The notes under the pieces were generated by a model. The model was not told the DNA's origin. It saw nothing but the letters and a program-made list of their open reading frames with translations, and did not search any database. A stretch of 64,000 nucleotides of DNA from a virus, in IMG/VR virus record IMGVR_UViG_3300032462_000002, positions 42,871 to 106,870 of that record, one strand, 5' to 3'. Shown one piece after another: positions 55,630-63,866 of this stretch; position 1 is the first letter of the stretch; each line of letters begins with the position of its first letter. The position numbers and the translations under genes are program-made.

Positions 55630-56244
55630 CTAATTGTGACCTTTTCGGGCTTCGCACCAATCAGCAAAAGAGGTCTTATTTGGGAATCTCTTCTTAATTG
55701 CCCGCAAATGACCGGGCCAAGCCTCTGCGAATTTGGGATGCAATTTCATACCCTCCACCTTGTCCAAATCAGCCCATTCCGACGCATCGTGTTCTTTTGA
55801 AAGCTGTACGTCGAAAGGCTTTGCGACAGCCATCAGGTAGGTGTGAAAGTGATGTGCGCCATCTCTGGCGTGGAAGTGTCCGAACCGTTGTCCCTCTACG
55901 GTGCCGCATTCTTCTTTGGATTCTCGCCGAGCCACATCAAGTGGAGCTTCCCCTTCTTTGGCTTTTCCACCGGGAATGCCCCAATGACCGGCGTAATCAC
56001 TTGATCCATCTCTTTTCAACAAGAGAATCTTTTCACCATCGGTGAAAACGATGCCGCCGCCCAATCTACCCCAATATTTTTTGCCGTCTTTTCCGATCCG
56101 ATGAAATTGTTCTGCCATGTCGGCCACAGTGGGATATATCTCCTGATGAGTTATTCCCCATTGTTTGCAAATATCGCAAAATGGAATATCCGTTGTTTGT
56201 TCGTTTGTGATCGCTCCACAATGTTGACAAATATCGTGATTCAT
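55630..56244 (-). CDS. NUDIX hydrolase with N-terminal zinc ribbon
   Basis: A 204-residue protein. A C-x-x-C ... C-x-x-C ribbon (C5, C8, C23, C26) precedes a NUDIX domain: GGIVFTDGEKILLLKRDG and the NUDIX box GGKAKEGEAPLDVARRESKE (with E-E-C-G following). Hydrolyses nucleoside diphosphate derivatives, e.g. NADH/NMN-linked, capped RNA ends or NDP-sugars. Its start overlaps the previous stop as TAATG. The pairing with NAMPT suggests NAD turnover. Confidence 0.93.
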   Translation of the reverse strand: MNHDICQHCGAITNEQTTDIPFCDICKQWGITHQEIYPTVADMAEQFHRIGKDGKKYWGRLGGGIVFTDGEKILLLKRDGSSDYAGHWGIPGGKAKEGEAPLDVARRESKEECGTVEGQRFGHFHARDGAHHFHTYLMAVAKPFDVQLSKEHDASEWADLDKVEGMKLHPKFAEAWPGHLRAIKKRFPNKTSFADWCEARKGHN

Positions 56245-56837
56245 TATCCCTTCGGCCCTCTCTTCAAAGGCACCGGCTTCATTTTAGAGACATGACGATC
56301 TGGTTGTCCCTTCAAATGGTGCATCATATTGTGCAACTCTTTTGTGACATCTGCCGCTGAGTCTCCGTTGCACTTCTGAGCGTGTTGGACGGATACGGTT
56401 CGACGATCTTTGTTGTAGAAGCCTTTGCTTATAACAAAGCAATTGTGGTCTGTATTCCAAGTCACAACCCCCGTCCATTCTCCGTCATCCCAATTACGAT
56501 ACGAGACGAGCAGACGGAGGGGCTTTTCCGTGAAGACGTGTTTGGTGTGATAGCCGTGATTCTTCAGTGCAGCACTAACATAACCCAAGCATATTTTGGC
56601 GAAGCCCTCCAAGGATTCCTTGGATGTAGTTCGATAATTTACTTCAATTGCGTATCTGGATGTCTCCACGGCTTCGACTAGATTCTCTTCCAGATATTCA
56701 TGATGGGTTTTCATGCCGCCCCGTAGGGTTGTGGCAAAATACTCTTGACAAATACGCAAGAAGTCCTCTCGCTCTACCTTGAGTTCGGTATGCGTATCAT
56801 TTTTTTGCTCATTTCGCCAATTGTGAAAGTCTTTCAT
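56244..56837 (-). CDS. tagged unknown protein, 197 aa
   Basis: A 197-residue protein starting at 56837, whose ATGA overlaps the Dam stop; MKDFHNWRNEQKND is a tag-type start and AAGGATGGGA a plausible ribosome-binding site. Core segments: HHEYLEENLVEAVETSRYAIEV and LRLLVSYRNWDDGEWTGVVTW; the end is basic (KMKPVPLKRGPKG). No known domain. Encoded between two enzyme genes, it might be a packaged regulator. Confidence 0.68.
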   Translation of the reverse strand: MKDFHNWRNEQKNDTHTELKVEREDFLRICQEYFATTLRGGMKTHHEYLEENLVEAVETSRYAIEVNYRTTSKESLEGFAKICLGYVSAALKNHGYHTKHVFTEKPLRLLVSYRNWDDGEWTGVVTWNTDHNCFVISKGFYNKDRRTVSVQHAQKCNGDSAADVTKELHNMMHHLKGQPDRHVSKMKPVPLKRGPKG

Positions 56838-57691
56838 TGTTCCCATCCTTTTTCGCCAATTTCGCAATCAAAGTTTGTCCAAATGACTTCCTGTCGCAAT
56901 TTCTTTTCTCCGTTTTGGAGAGTCGAATTGGCAAACTCAGAGGTTCTTCTGAACTCTCTCCAGTCGTGGAGTAAACTCGGATACAGGTCATTTATATATC
57001 CAGACAAGATCACCTTGCCTTGTAAAGTCAGAAGCAATTTCAACAATAAAATGTGTTGATCGTCTGAGAATTCATGAGAGTAATTTTCACCGCCAGTTCT
57101 CGAACTCATCAAATAAGGCGGGTCAATATAATGCAAGGCATTAGGGGTGTCATATCTTTGTATTGCATCTAAGGCATCAATGTGTTCAATCTGAACATTC
57201 TTGATTCGGTTGCAAACATCTTCAAGTCCATCAATGGCTCCCAACCATTGACTGACTGGTAATGCCCTTTTTTGTCTAGCATCTTTTTTTGTATAACTCC
57301 ATCGTCCTGGAGTAGCCTTGGTTGCCAAGCCGCTTCTAACCTGTCTGGCTTTTACAAAGAATCTACGAGCTTTTTCCAATGGATCAATGGCTTCTTCCAT
57401 ACAAGCGATTCTGAATTCTTCTCGACTATACGGAGTAAGGTCCAATAGACCGACCAATTCTTTTTGATTCAATCTAAGAACTTCAAAGAAGTTCACCACA
57501 TCATTGTGAATGTCATTGTAAACTTCTACATCACTTGGAGCTTTATTCAAAAGCACTGCTGCCGATCCGCCGAACGATTCCACATACACTTTATGTGGAG
57601 TTGAATCCACTAATGGAACAAGCCAATTGAGATGACAGGTTTTTCCGCCATACCAAGAAAAAGCACTGATTTCATTTTTGCGTCTTCTCAT
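56834..57691 (-). CDS. dam: DNA adenine N6-methyltransferase (D12 class), Dam-like 2
   Basis: A 285-residue D12 methylase from the ATG at 57691, after TATATAC. FSWYGGK (11-17), YVESFGGSAAVLL (36-48) motif I and IDPPYL (189-194) motif IV are intact; MEEAIDPLEKARRFFVKARQ is the target-recognition region. It shares little with the methylase at 24090 beyond motifs. First gene of a coupled trio (methylase, tagged protein, NUDIX). Confidence 0.95.
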   Translation of the reverse strand: MRRRKNEISAFSWYGGKTCHLNWLVPLVDSTPHKVYVESFGGSAAVLLNKAPSDVEVYNDIHNDVVNFFEVLRLNQKELVGLLDLTPYSREEFRIACMEEAIDPLEKARRFFVKARQVRSGLATKATPGRWSYTKKDARQKRALPVSQWLGAIDGLEDVCNRIKNVQIEHIDALDAIQRYDTPNALHYIDPPYLMSSRTGGENYSHEFSDDQHILLLKLLLTLQGKVILSGYINDLYPSLLHDWREFRRTSEFANSTLQNGEKKLRQEVIWTNFDCEIGEKGWEQ

Positions 57692-57782
57692 GTATATAAT
57701 AAACAACTTTTTTTAGAATGGTTGAAAAATAAAGGCGTATATAGGATCAAAGAGCGAATAAATCACCAAATGAAATAAAGAG

Positions 57783-58655
57783 TCACCCCATCATGGGTCC
57801 AAGCAAATCGCCCCATTTAGAAATTAGCTTTTCTTCCCAATCCTTCTTTTCTTGAAGACCTTCGGCAAGAATAGCCTGACCATCTAATTGAACGCCGCCA
57901 CCAGGACCGGGAGGGTTAGCAATACGACTGCGAATGCGACCCAAAACGATCTTAGCGAATGCTAAAGACCCTTCCTGCATTGCCTGTGTCACCATTCGGA
58001 AATCTGGGCGGCGTTGTAAATACCGCACAGCGACAGGATAACTGCGATAAGGGATTGGATATAGCTTAATGTGGTTGTACCCACCTAGAAACTCCCATCC
58101 ACCTTGCTGACTTGAGATTCTGTTGTACATATCTTCATATTGTTTGTATAAAACCCAATCGGACATATTGCCCCAAACTGGCTGTTGAGGGTTAATGCCA
58201 CCGGCAATTGAGCCATAGGCTCCACCACCCATATAATCCAGAGGAATTACGCCACCCAAATCGGAAGCTGAAAAAGCATAATTGGCTGTTTCTTTATAGG
58301 AAATTTGTCTAATAAAGCCCACATCAGGTGGCATTTGATAAACGCTCTGTCCTGGTACTGTATAAAAAGTATGGTATTGAAAATATTCCATTGGGGCATA
58401 ATCTTCAAAGATTTGCAGGGCGAAATCAATGCAGTTTTCGATCTGTTGATCGTCCAATTCGAGCGGCAAAACTGGTGCGCCGAGCATAGTCAGGACATAT
58501 TCTTTAATTTGTCCACGCACTTTTTCTCTATTTCTGCGTGGGCCGATCTTATCTAAAGGATCGGTAGGGCCTAAATCTCCGCAGCCCTGTCCACAAGAAA
58601 GCTGTGAGAATTGGTCCTTAGTCGGTCGTGGGACAAAAAGCATATTGTTCATCAT
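57783..58655 (-). CDS. neck/connector protein (T4 gp13-like)
   Basis: A 290-residue protein from the ATG pair at 58652-58655, right after a TATATA element; the ORF to 58793 is antisense to the next gene. REKVRGQIKEYVLTMLGAPVLP and LDDQQIENCIDFALQIFEDYAPM match the helical head of T4-type neck proteins; then a beta insert with YTVPGQSVYQMPPDVGFIRQI, GGYNHIKLYPIP, and a C-terminal helical part with AFAKIVLGRIRSRI. Probably sits between portal and tail. Confidence 0.72.
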   Translation of the reverse strand: MMNNMLFVPRPTKDQFSQLSCGQGCGDLGPTDPLDKIGPRRNREKVRGQIKEYVLTMLGAPVLPLELDDQQIENCIDFALQIFEDYAPMEYFQYHTFYTVPGQSVYQMPPDVGFIRQISYKETANYAFSASDLGGVIPLDYMGGGAYGSIAGGINPQQPVWGNMSDWVLYKQYEDMYNRISSQQGGWEFLGGYNHIKLYPIPYRSYPVAVRYLQRRPDFRMVTQAMQEGSLAFAKIVLGRIRSRIANPPGPGGGVQLDGQAILAEGLQEKKDWEEKLISKWGDLLGPMMG

Positions 58656-58659
58656 GGTG

Positions 58660-58666
58660 ATATATA
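58660..58666. promoter_or_regulatory. divergent ATATATA element
   Basis: A palindromic ATATATA lies 4 bp from the minus-strand neck gene start and 36 bp from the plus-strand ATG at 58702; probably a bidirectional late promoter. Confidence 0.4.
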
Positions 58667-58701
58667 GGAAGAGTACAAATGAAACTCGTAAAGGCAGGAT
58701 T

Positions 58702-61671
58702 ATGGCTGTAATCACAAAATCGTTCCGTGACTTCTTCACTAAGAGTTTTACTGAAGAAAAGGCATACAGAGACTTTGGCACACGACATTTCAAACTTTTA
58801 TATGAAATGGCCCAGCGATTTCACAAACTAAACGCAATGCCAGCAAACATTGATGACGACGACCTAGAATTTCTGGGACAGTTCCCTCACGACTATTGGA
58901 TCAAAGCCAAACAAGCTCGCTATCAAATGTTTTTTGATGCTGTGAAGGGTCTTCACAAGAAAAGACATGAAGAACACGGACAGCCAAAACTCAAACAAGC
59001 CATTATCACTGCCATCGAAACTGGCGAGTATGGACATCTTCAGGGAGTCATTCCTGATCGGAACATCAACCAATTGAAGAGGGTAGGAACTACCCTAAGT
59101 GCCAAAGAACGTGCCGATGAAGCCGAAAAGCTCTCGCACGATCATGTGAAAGACAAAACGCCTCACATTGATGAACCACAAGGAGAAATTCCATTCACAC
59201 TCAAGGGATCAAGCGACAAGACAGCCACAAGAAAACCTGTGACGTTTATGGCAAAGCCATTTCTTAATCGACTCTATCACAAATTGGAAACAACTCCTGG
59301 CAATCCTTTTCACCCGGAGTCTGGGCTAAATGGGACGGGCAAGTATGGCCTTGATATGGCTGAACCTATGGATTCAAGAACCATTAAATCGCACGACGAA
59401 GATGGTGACGAAACTGAAGTCACTTACCCGAATTCTACAGCAGGCATGAAGTTTCCTACGGACTCTCAAATCCGTGACAGAATGATTGATTATTTTAATC
59501 TTAATGCCCACCGGATGTTCGGTAACTTGCCAGAAGACGCTGAATGGAAGCCCGTTCCTGGAATGCAGGACACTTGGTCTGTAGGGTATGTCAGACAAGA
59601 GCTTCAAAAAAGAATTGAAGCTCAACTGCGAGTCAGCGGCAAAAAATACGAAAAAGAAAGTGAAATGAGAAAAGAAGCCGCCGACTTAGTAAAACAGCAC
59701 ATCGTGAAAATGGCTGAATCTGGTCAATTAAAAGGACCGCCGATTCCTGGTCAATTTCCAGATGGCATTCCAATTAAAATTGAGGGCGGCAAACTTGTGA
59801 ATCCTCCATTGTATCTTCCGTATCAAATTAAAGATATTAAGATGCGAGATGAAAATGGTGGCGTCAAAGTAGTACAAAAAGCCGTTCCTGTGGTAAAGCC
59901 TGCTCACTTCTTCCGTGAACTCGGAAGTGATGAATCAGATTATGAACACGAATTAGGTGATGATGGTCAGCCAACCGACAAAAGAAAGTATGATCCAACT
60001 ACCGGAGAGCCGGTTTATCGGGTTCCTCAAGAAAAATTGAGGGGACACGAAAGACAATTCGTTCATGTTGGAGATGAAGAGTTTCAAAAGAAAAAACATC
60101 GAGCCGCTGGCGCTATTGATTTCAATAGCGAAACAGAACAGGTTATGCACATAACAAAAGGCGATCCTGGTTGGCAAGAAGCCTGGGAAAAGGCTTTTGG
60201 AGATCAACAAAAAGTTGAGATTGATCGTCGTGGTAATGCTACACCTTCAAATAGCGAATCTGGATTCTACGAAGACATCATCGCTGGCATAAATCAATGT
60301 TTTAAGAGTAGTCATTGTGGTGGAGCTACGCATCATGAACTTGAAATGTTGAAAAACAACATTGAAGACTTCCATCAAATAGTTGTAATTAAAATGCTCA
60401 ATAGCATGGGCGACCCAAATTTGTACACAAGCTCAGGACGCAAAGCCTTTGCTTACAACAAGGTTTCTTCAATTATGCAGAAAGACCTTGGAAGTGGTGG
60501 TGGAACTCGTCGAAAAAGAAACTTGACACAAACTAGCAGAAACACAAGTTTCAGTGCTGGTGGCGAAAAAAATATTGAAGACGATTTAATGGGCCAACTC
60601 GCTGGTGGTACGGGTAAAATCCGTGGCAGCAAAAAGCGTGGGAAGGGAGATCGCCAATTCGACACATCGGGAATGAACACTCCTTACAATTTGACAAACA
60701 TGAGAGAAGCCTTGATGCAAATGCAAAAGGATGCTCAAGAGGCCGATTCCACAAGCGATGAAGCAAAGAAATTAAGTCAAAGACAAAGGGGAACAGAAAT
60801 CATCAATATGCTTCGGGATGGCATAAAAAAACAAATTGATTTCAAAATGTATTTAACAGATACATTGATTGGATTGTACCAACAAGGAGGAATGGGTAAA
60901 GGCGAAGCAGAACAAGCAGCCCAAGCTCAAATGAAAAGTTGGCAGGACGAAGATGGACATAACTCATCTGAGACGTTGATGGCAGCATTTCAAAACCACC
61001 CACTTGTTCAAAGTGCAATTGGCGCAGCCGGTGAGGATAAAAAACAAGACGGTCAAGTACAACCAACCGACAAAGAGGACAACGCCAACGAACAAGAGGC
61101 CATGCGATTCTTGCAATCGACATTTGATAAAATGCAGAGTGCAGGTTTTGATGAAGACGACATCAAAGATAAACTATTGGCAAAACCTGGAGAAAAATAC
61201 AGTATATTTGTCAAGCAATTGGTCGCACAACAATTTGGCGGCATAAACGATAAAACTACTAAGTTGTTGGATCGTGTACAAGGTGAAATCAACAGACGCT
61301 TTAAGCTACCATCACCAGCGGCAGCACAAGCGGCCAGAGTTGTCACGACTCCACAAAGCAATGAACTAGCTAAGAAAAAACTAGGACAAACGCCAGAAGC
61401 AGAAGCGAAGCCAGTTCCAACTGTTGCTCCGACTACAAGAATTCCAACACAACAAGTTCCTATTCCTACTGAAAGTGTAAGTGAATTGTTCGCTAAGAAA
61501 AATTGGCTTGGGCTTGCTCACCATCCAGATTATTTGGGAACACACTCTCCAGTATTAGATGCACAAAAATTGAAGTTGCTAAATCACTTCAAAACAAACA
61601 AGGATAAGTACCAGCAGAATGAGATTGAATCTGCTATTGCGAACCTTGAAAGATCAATAAGGAGAGGTTAA
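58702..61671 (+). CDS. large virion-type protein, 989 aa
   Basis: A 989-residue protein from the ATG at 58702 (AAAGGCAGG upstream); MAVITKSFRDFFTKSFTEE has an internal tag-like FRDFF. The sequence is highly polar (Gln/Lys/Asp/Glu), helical, without cysteine clusters except CFKSSHCGG, and includes regions such as YEDIIAGINQCFKSSHCGGAT (shown in part). Gln/Pro-rich stretches occur near 930. Long size and position in the neck-tail region suggest a tape-measure-like, core or injected protein. No domain is recognised. Confidence 0.72.
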   Translation: MAVITKSFRDFFTKSFTEEKAYRDFGTRHFKLLYEMAQRFHKLNAMPANIDDDDLEFLGQFPHDYWIKAKQARYQMFFDAVKGLHKKRHEEHGQPKLKQAIITAIETGEYGHLQGVIPDRNINQLKRVGTTLSAKERADEAEKLSHDHVKDKTPHIDEPQGEIPFTLKGSSDKTATRKPVTFMAKPFLNRLYHKLETTPGNPFHPESGLNGTGKYGLDMAEPMDSRTIKSHDEDGDETEVTYPNSTAGMKFPTDSQIRDRMIDYFNLNAHRMFGNLPEDAEWKPVPGMQDTWSVGYVRQELQKRIEAQLRVSGKKYEKESEMRKEAADLVKQHIVKMAESGQLKGPPIPGQFPDGIPIKIEGGKLVNPPLYLPYQIKDIKMRDENGGVKVVQKAVPVVKPAHFFRELGSDESDYEHELGDDGQPTDKRKYDPTTGEPVYRVPQEKLRGHERQFVHVGDEEFQKKKHRAAGAIDFNSETEQVMHITKGDPGWQEAWEKAFGDQQKVEIDRRGNATPSNSESGFYEDIIAGINQCFKSSHCGGATHHELEMLKNNIEDFHQIVVIKMLNSMGDPNLYTSSGRKAFAYNKVSSIMQKDLGSGGGTRRKRNLTQTSRNTSFSAGGEKNIEDDLMGQLAGGTGKIRGSKKRGKGDRQFDTSGMNTPYNLTNMREALMQMQKDAQEADSTSDEAKKLSQRQRGTEIINMLRDGIKKQIDFKMYLTDTLIGLYQQGGMGKGEAEQAAQAQMKSWQDEDGHNSSETLMAAFQNHPLVQSAIGAAGEDKKQDGQVQPTDKEDNANEQEAMRFLQSTFDKMQSAGFDEDDIKDKLLAKPGEKYSIFVKQLVAQQFGGINDKTTKLLDRVQGEINRRFKLPSPAAAQAARVVTTPQSNELAKKKLGQTPEAEAKPVPTVAPTTRIPTQQVPIPTESVSELFAKKNWLGLAHHPDYLGTHSPVLDAQKLKLLNHFKTNKDKYQQNEIESAIANLERSIRRG

Positions 61672-61940
61672 TGGCAAGTTGGATGGACTACATGAGTAAT
61701 CCCCGTGGGCATTACTTGAAAAAGACAATGTTTGAAGTGTTACAAGAAAGATATGCACAGAATGAGCAGATTATCGAAAGAATGGGAGTGACCCTCCTTA
61801 CAGAAAGTGATCTCACTGCGTTCATGAAAATGGTCGCTGACATTTATGAAATGGCTTACCTGAAAGCCGTCAGTGACCACAAAGAACAACTTCAAAAGGC
61901 GGGGTTGGTTGCAAGGGTTGTCTCGCCAGGAAGATCATAG
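61671..61940 (+). CDS. small protein following the large virion gene, 89 aa
   Basis: An 89-residue protein whose ATG overlaps the previous stop (TAATGG). MASWMDYMSNPRGHYLKKTM followed by a helix-rich remainder with LQERYAQNEQIIERMG and FMKMVADIYEMAYLKAV. No known motif. Coupling with the 989-residue protein suggests a chaperone or subunit. It overlaps the next, convergent gene by 6 bp. Confidence 0.65.
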   Translation: MASWMDYMSNPRGHYLKKTMFEVLQERYAQNEQIIERMGVTLLTESDLTAFMKMVADIYEMAYLKAVSDHKEQLQKAGLVARVVSPGRS

Positions 61941-62558
61941 ATCAAAAGAAGGCTGGTGATCTGAAGGTGTTGCCGATAAGACCCAGCCTCCTCCTTTTTG
62001 TTGTTTTCCCTGAACTCTCCACCATCTTTTGTATCCTTGTTTTGGAAACAAAATAGAGCCAGCATTGATTGCGTCGGTGTCTGTCCAGATTTCAATAAAC
62101 AAATCTTGTTGGTTGAGAATCACTCCTTCAAAAGAAATGGGCTTTCCGTATTGAACGGTAGTATAAGAATCGCCATAAAGTGAATCTTTTCTGTTTCTCA
62201 ATACGGCTGGCAAGCAATGAATGAAAGTTTTTTCGATTCCACTATCTGTGGATGCTCGAAGTTCTTCTCGCTGAAGATCAGGTTGAACAACTGGTTTTCT
62301 TTCAACCACTTGTGGCTGAGATTCTGATTTGACTTCAGAAACCTTAATGTCGGCCTTGGCTTTATCTAAAGCAGACAAAAAAGTCTCTCGGACATCAAAA
62401 TCGGATGCCAAAGGGGTAACTTGATTAGTATCTTTGGCTGTTTCGCCATCCCACTGCATATTGTGGACCTTGAAGCCTTCCCATATTTCTTGGGTCTTCA
62501 TTACTGGATTTGGTCCAGCGAGACGATAGACGCTTCCATCTTTATTTTTCAATGTCAT
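61935..62558 (-). CDS. neck-associated protein sharing an N-terminus with 63310
   Basis: A 207-residue protein, MTLKNKDGSVYRLAGPNPVM, whose first ~40 residues align with those of the protein at 63310 (MTLKNLNGTPYQLRG; then IWEGF versus LFNLW). A disordered Gln/Glu/Lys linker (60-100) joins to a beta-rich end, QYGKPISFEGVILNQQDLFIEIW and KRWWRVQGKQQKGGGWVL. Likely a structural protein of the neck or tail completion. Minus-strand TATATAAA lies upstream. Confidence 0.68.
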   Translation of the reverse strand: MTLKNKDGSVYRLAGPNPVMKTQEIWEGFKVHNMQWDGETAKDTNQVTPLASDFDVRETFLSALDKAKADIKVSEVKSESQPQVVERKPVVQPDLQREELRASTDSGIEKTFIHCLPAVLRNRKDSLYGDSYTTVQYGKPISFEGVILNQQDLFIEIWTDTDAINAGSILFPKQGYKRWWRVQGKQQKGGGWVLSATPSDHQPSFDL

Positions 62559-62621
62559 TGAATATTCAGCCCCTTTATGTTTATATAGATTGAAGACAAA
62601 AACAAAATAAAAGGATGAATT

Positions 62622-63047
62622 ATGTCGCTAGTGGTTCCAAATATTTCCAATGTTCTCATGCTTCAATACATTGTGAACATGATTGGGCAAGACGGTGCCG
62701 CCGCTCCTGCGGGTGGTCAACGTCTGCTTCGTCTTTTTACAAACAATCTAACACCCGGTAAGTCAACCGTAATTGCAGATGTTACTGAAGCAACGGCACC
62801 TGGTTATGTGCCATACACAATGGTAGGAAGCAGTTGGACAACAACATCAAATTTGGGAGTGAATTCCGCAGTTTACAGTGAACAAACTTTCGCATTTACG
62901 ACAGGTGTGACCATTTACGGCTACTACGTTACTACAATTGAAGGTACACCTAGATTATTGTGGGTGGAAAGATTTTCCACGGCTCCGTACACTTTGCCAG
63001 CAGGCGGTGGCGAGATCGCAATATCCCCACGTTTTACATTAAATTGA
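62622..63047 (+). CDS. beta-rich virion protein (fibre/decoration-like), 141 aa
   Basis: A 141-residue protein, MSLVVPNISNVLMLQYIVNM, with RLLRLFTNNLTPGKSTVIADV, VPYTMVGSSWTTTSNLGVNS and a YGYYVTTIEGTPRLLWVERF core. This series of short strands is typical of small phage proteins that decorate heads or form tail-fibre tips. Behind AAAAGGATG. A strong terminator follows. Confidence 0.75.
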   Translation: MSLVVPNISNVLMLQYIVNMIGQDGAAAPAGGQRLLRLFTNNLTPGKSTVIADVTEATAPGYVPYTMVGSSWTTTSNLGVNSAVYSEQTFAFTTGVTIYGYYVTTIEGTPRLLWVERFSTAPYTLPAGGGEIAISPRFTLN

Positions 63048-63071
63048 TTTATATTGACACTTTGACTACTG

Positions 63072-63103
63072 AATGGCGAGAGAGCAATCTCTCGCCATTT
63101 TTA
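63072..63103 (+). terminator. intrinsic terminator
   Basis: AATGGCGAGAGA pairs with TCTCTCGCCATT around GCAA, then TTTAA. Confidence 0.92.
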
Positions 63104-63121
63104 ATTGTGGATAATTATTTT

Positions 63122-63286
63122 TCATCCACATCTTCCCTGTTTGAATTTGCTAAAGATAACTTTAGCTTCGTTTCCGCATTGGCAACGAAAAACAACAGGA
63201 ATTCTATCATTGCTATATGGGCAAAGTAATTCGCATCCATTTTCAATCATGAAAAGAGCAACTTCTTCATTGGTTCTTTTTTTCAT
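63122..63286 (-). CDS. small treble-clef zinc protein, 54 aa
   Basis: A 54-residue protein from the ATG at 63286 behind a strong GGAGGAA; MKKRTNEEVALFMIENGCEL is followed by VFRCQCGNEAKVIF and QGRCG. The C-x-C-G-N start of a zinc knuckle is present, but the closing C-x-x-C (usually C-x-x-C after G-R) is cut to RCG by the stop codon. It looks like the zinc end of a homing-endonuclease-associated or repair protein. The good ribosome-binding site argues for expression. Confidence 0.6.
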   Translation of the reverse strand: MKKRTNEEVALFMIENGCELLCPYSNDRIPVVFRCQCGNEAKVIFSKFKQGRCG

Positions 63287-63309
63287 TGTTCCTCCACCAT
63301 ACATACAGC

Positions 63310-63852
63310 ATGACTCTTAAAAATTTGAACGGGACACCGTATCAACTTCGTGGAAGCGTGCAAATGTACGATCCAAATGATCGCACGCATGATTTATTTA
63401 ACCTGTGGGATCAAGAGGCGATCCAACGGGGCGGATCGCCTCTTTACTATTACGAAGTGGTTATTACCCCAAACATGATTGATCCGGTGTATTTGGAAGC
63501 TCGTGGAAAACTGTTTTCAAACAATCCTGTTCAATTATGGTGCAATTACGAGCCGATTCCGTCACAAAACCTAATCAATCAGTTTGGCATTGATGCTCCA
63601 GATGAAATGAAATTCGAGCTTAACTACCGATCTGTATTACAGAGCATTGGACATCCACCTAAAATTGGATCAAGGTTGTTTACGCCACACCTTAGAGAGA
63701 ATTGGGTTATTGTTCAAAGAAACCTGGGCGAATTCAAATTATGGGGCGCACTCCGTATTGAATTGATTTGCCAACGATTCCAGGAAGACGTGGTTACAGG
63801 CGAAGGCAAAGTAACACAAAAACAACCAGATTTGAAAATCAAAATCGTTTAA
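63310..63852 (+). CDS. neck protein (T4 gp14-like)
   Basis: A 180-residue protein from the ATG at 63310, MTLKNLNGTPYQLRGSVQM. VVITPNMIDPVYLEARGKLFSN (shown in part), DEMKFELNYRSVLQSIG, PKIGSRLFTPHLRENWVIVQRN and ELICQRFQEDVVTGEG follow the order of T4 gp14-type neck proteins. It shares its N-terminus with 61935-62558. It probably joins the portal/neck complex to the tail. Confidence 0.75.
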   Translation: MTLKNLNGTPYQLRGSVQMYDPNDRTHDLFNLWDQEAIQRGGSPLYYYEVVITPNMIDPVYLEARGKLFSNNPVQLWCNYEPIPSQNLINQFGIDAPDEMKFELNYRSVLQSIGHPPKIGSRLFTPHLRENWVIVQRNLGEFKLWGALRIELICQRFQEDVVTGEGKVTQKQPDLKIKIV

Positions 63853-63866
63853 TCGAGGATACCACA

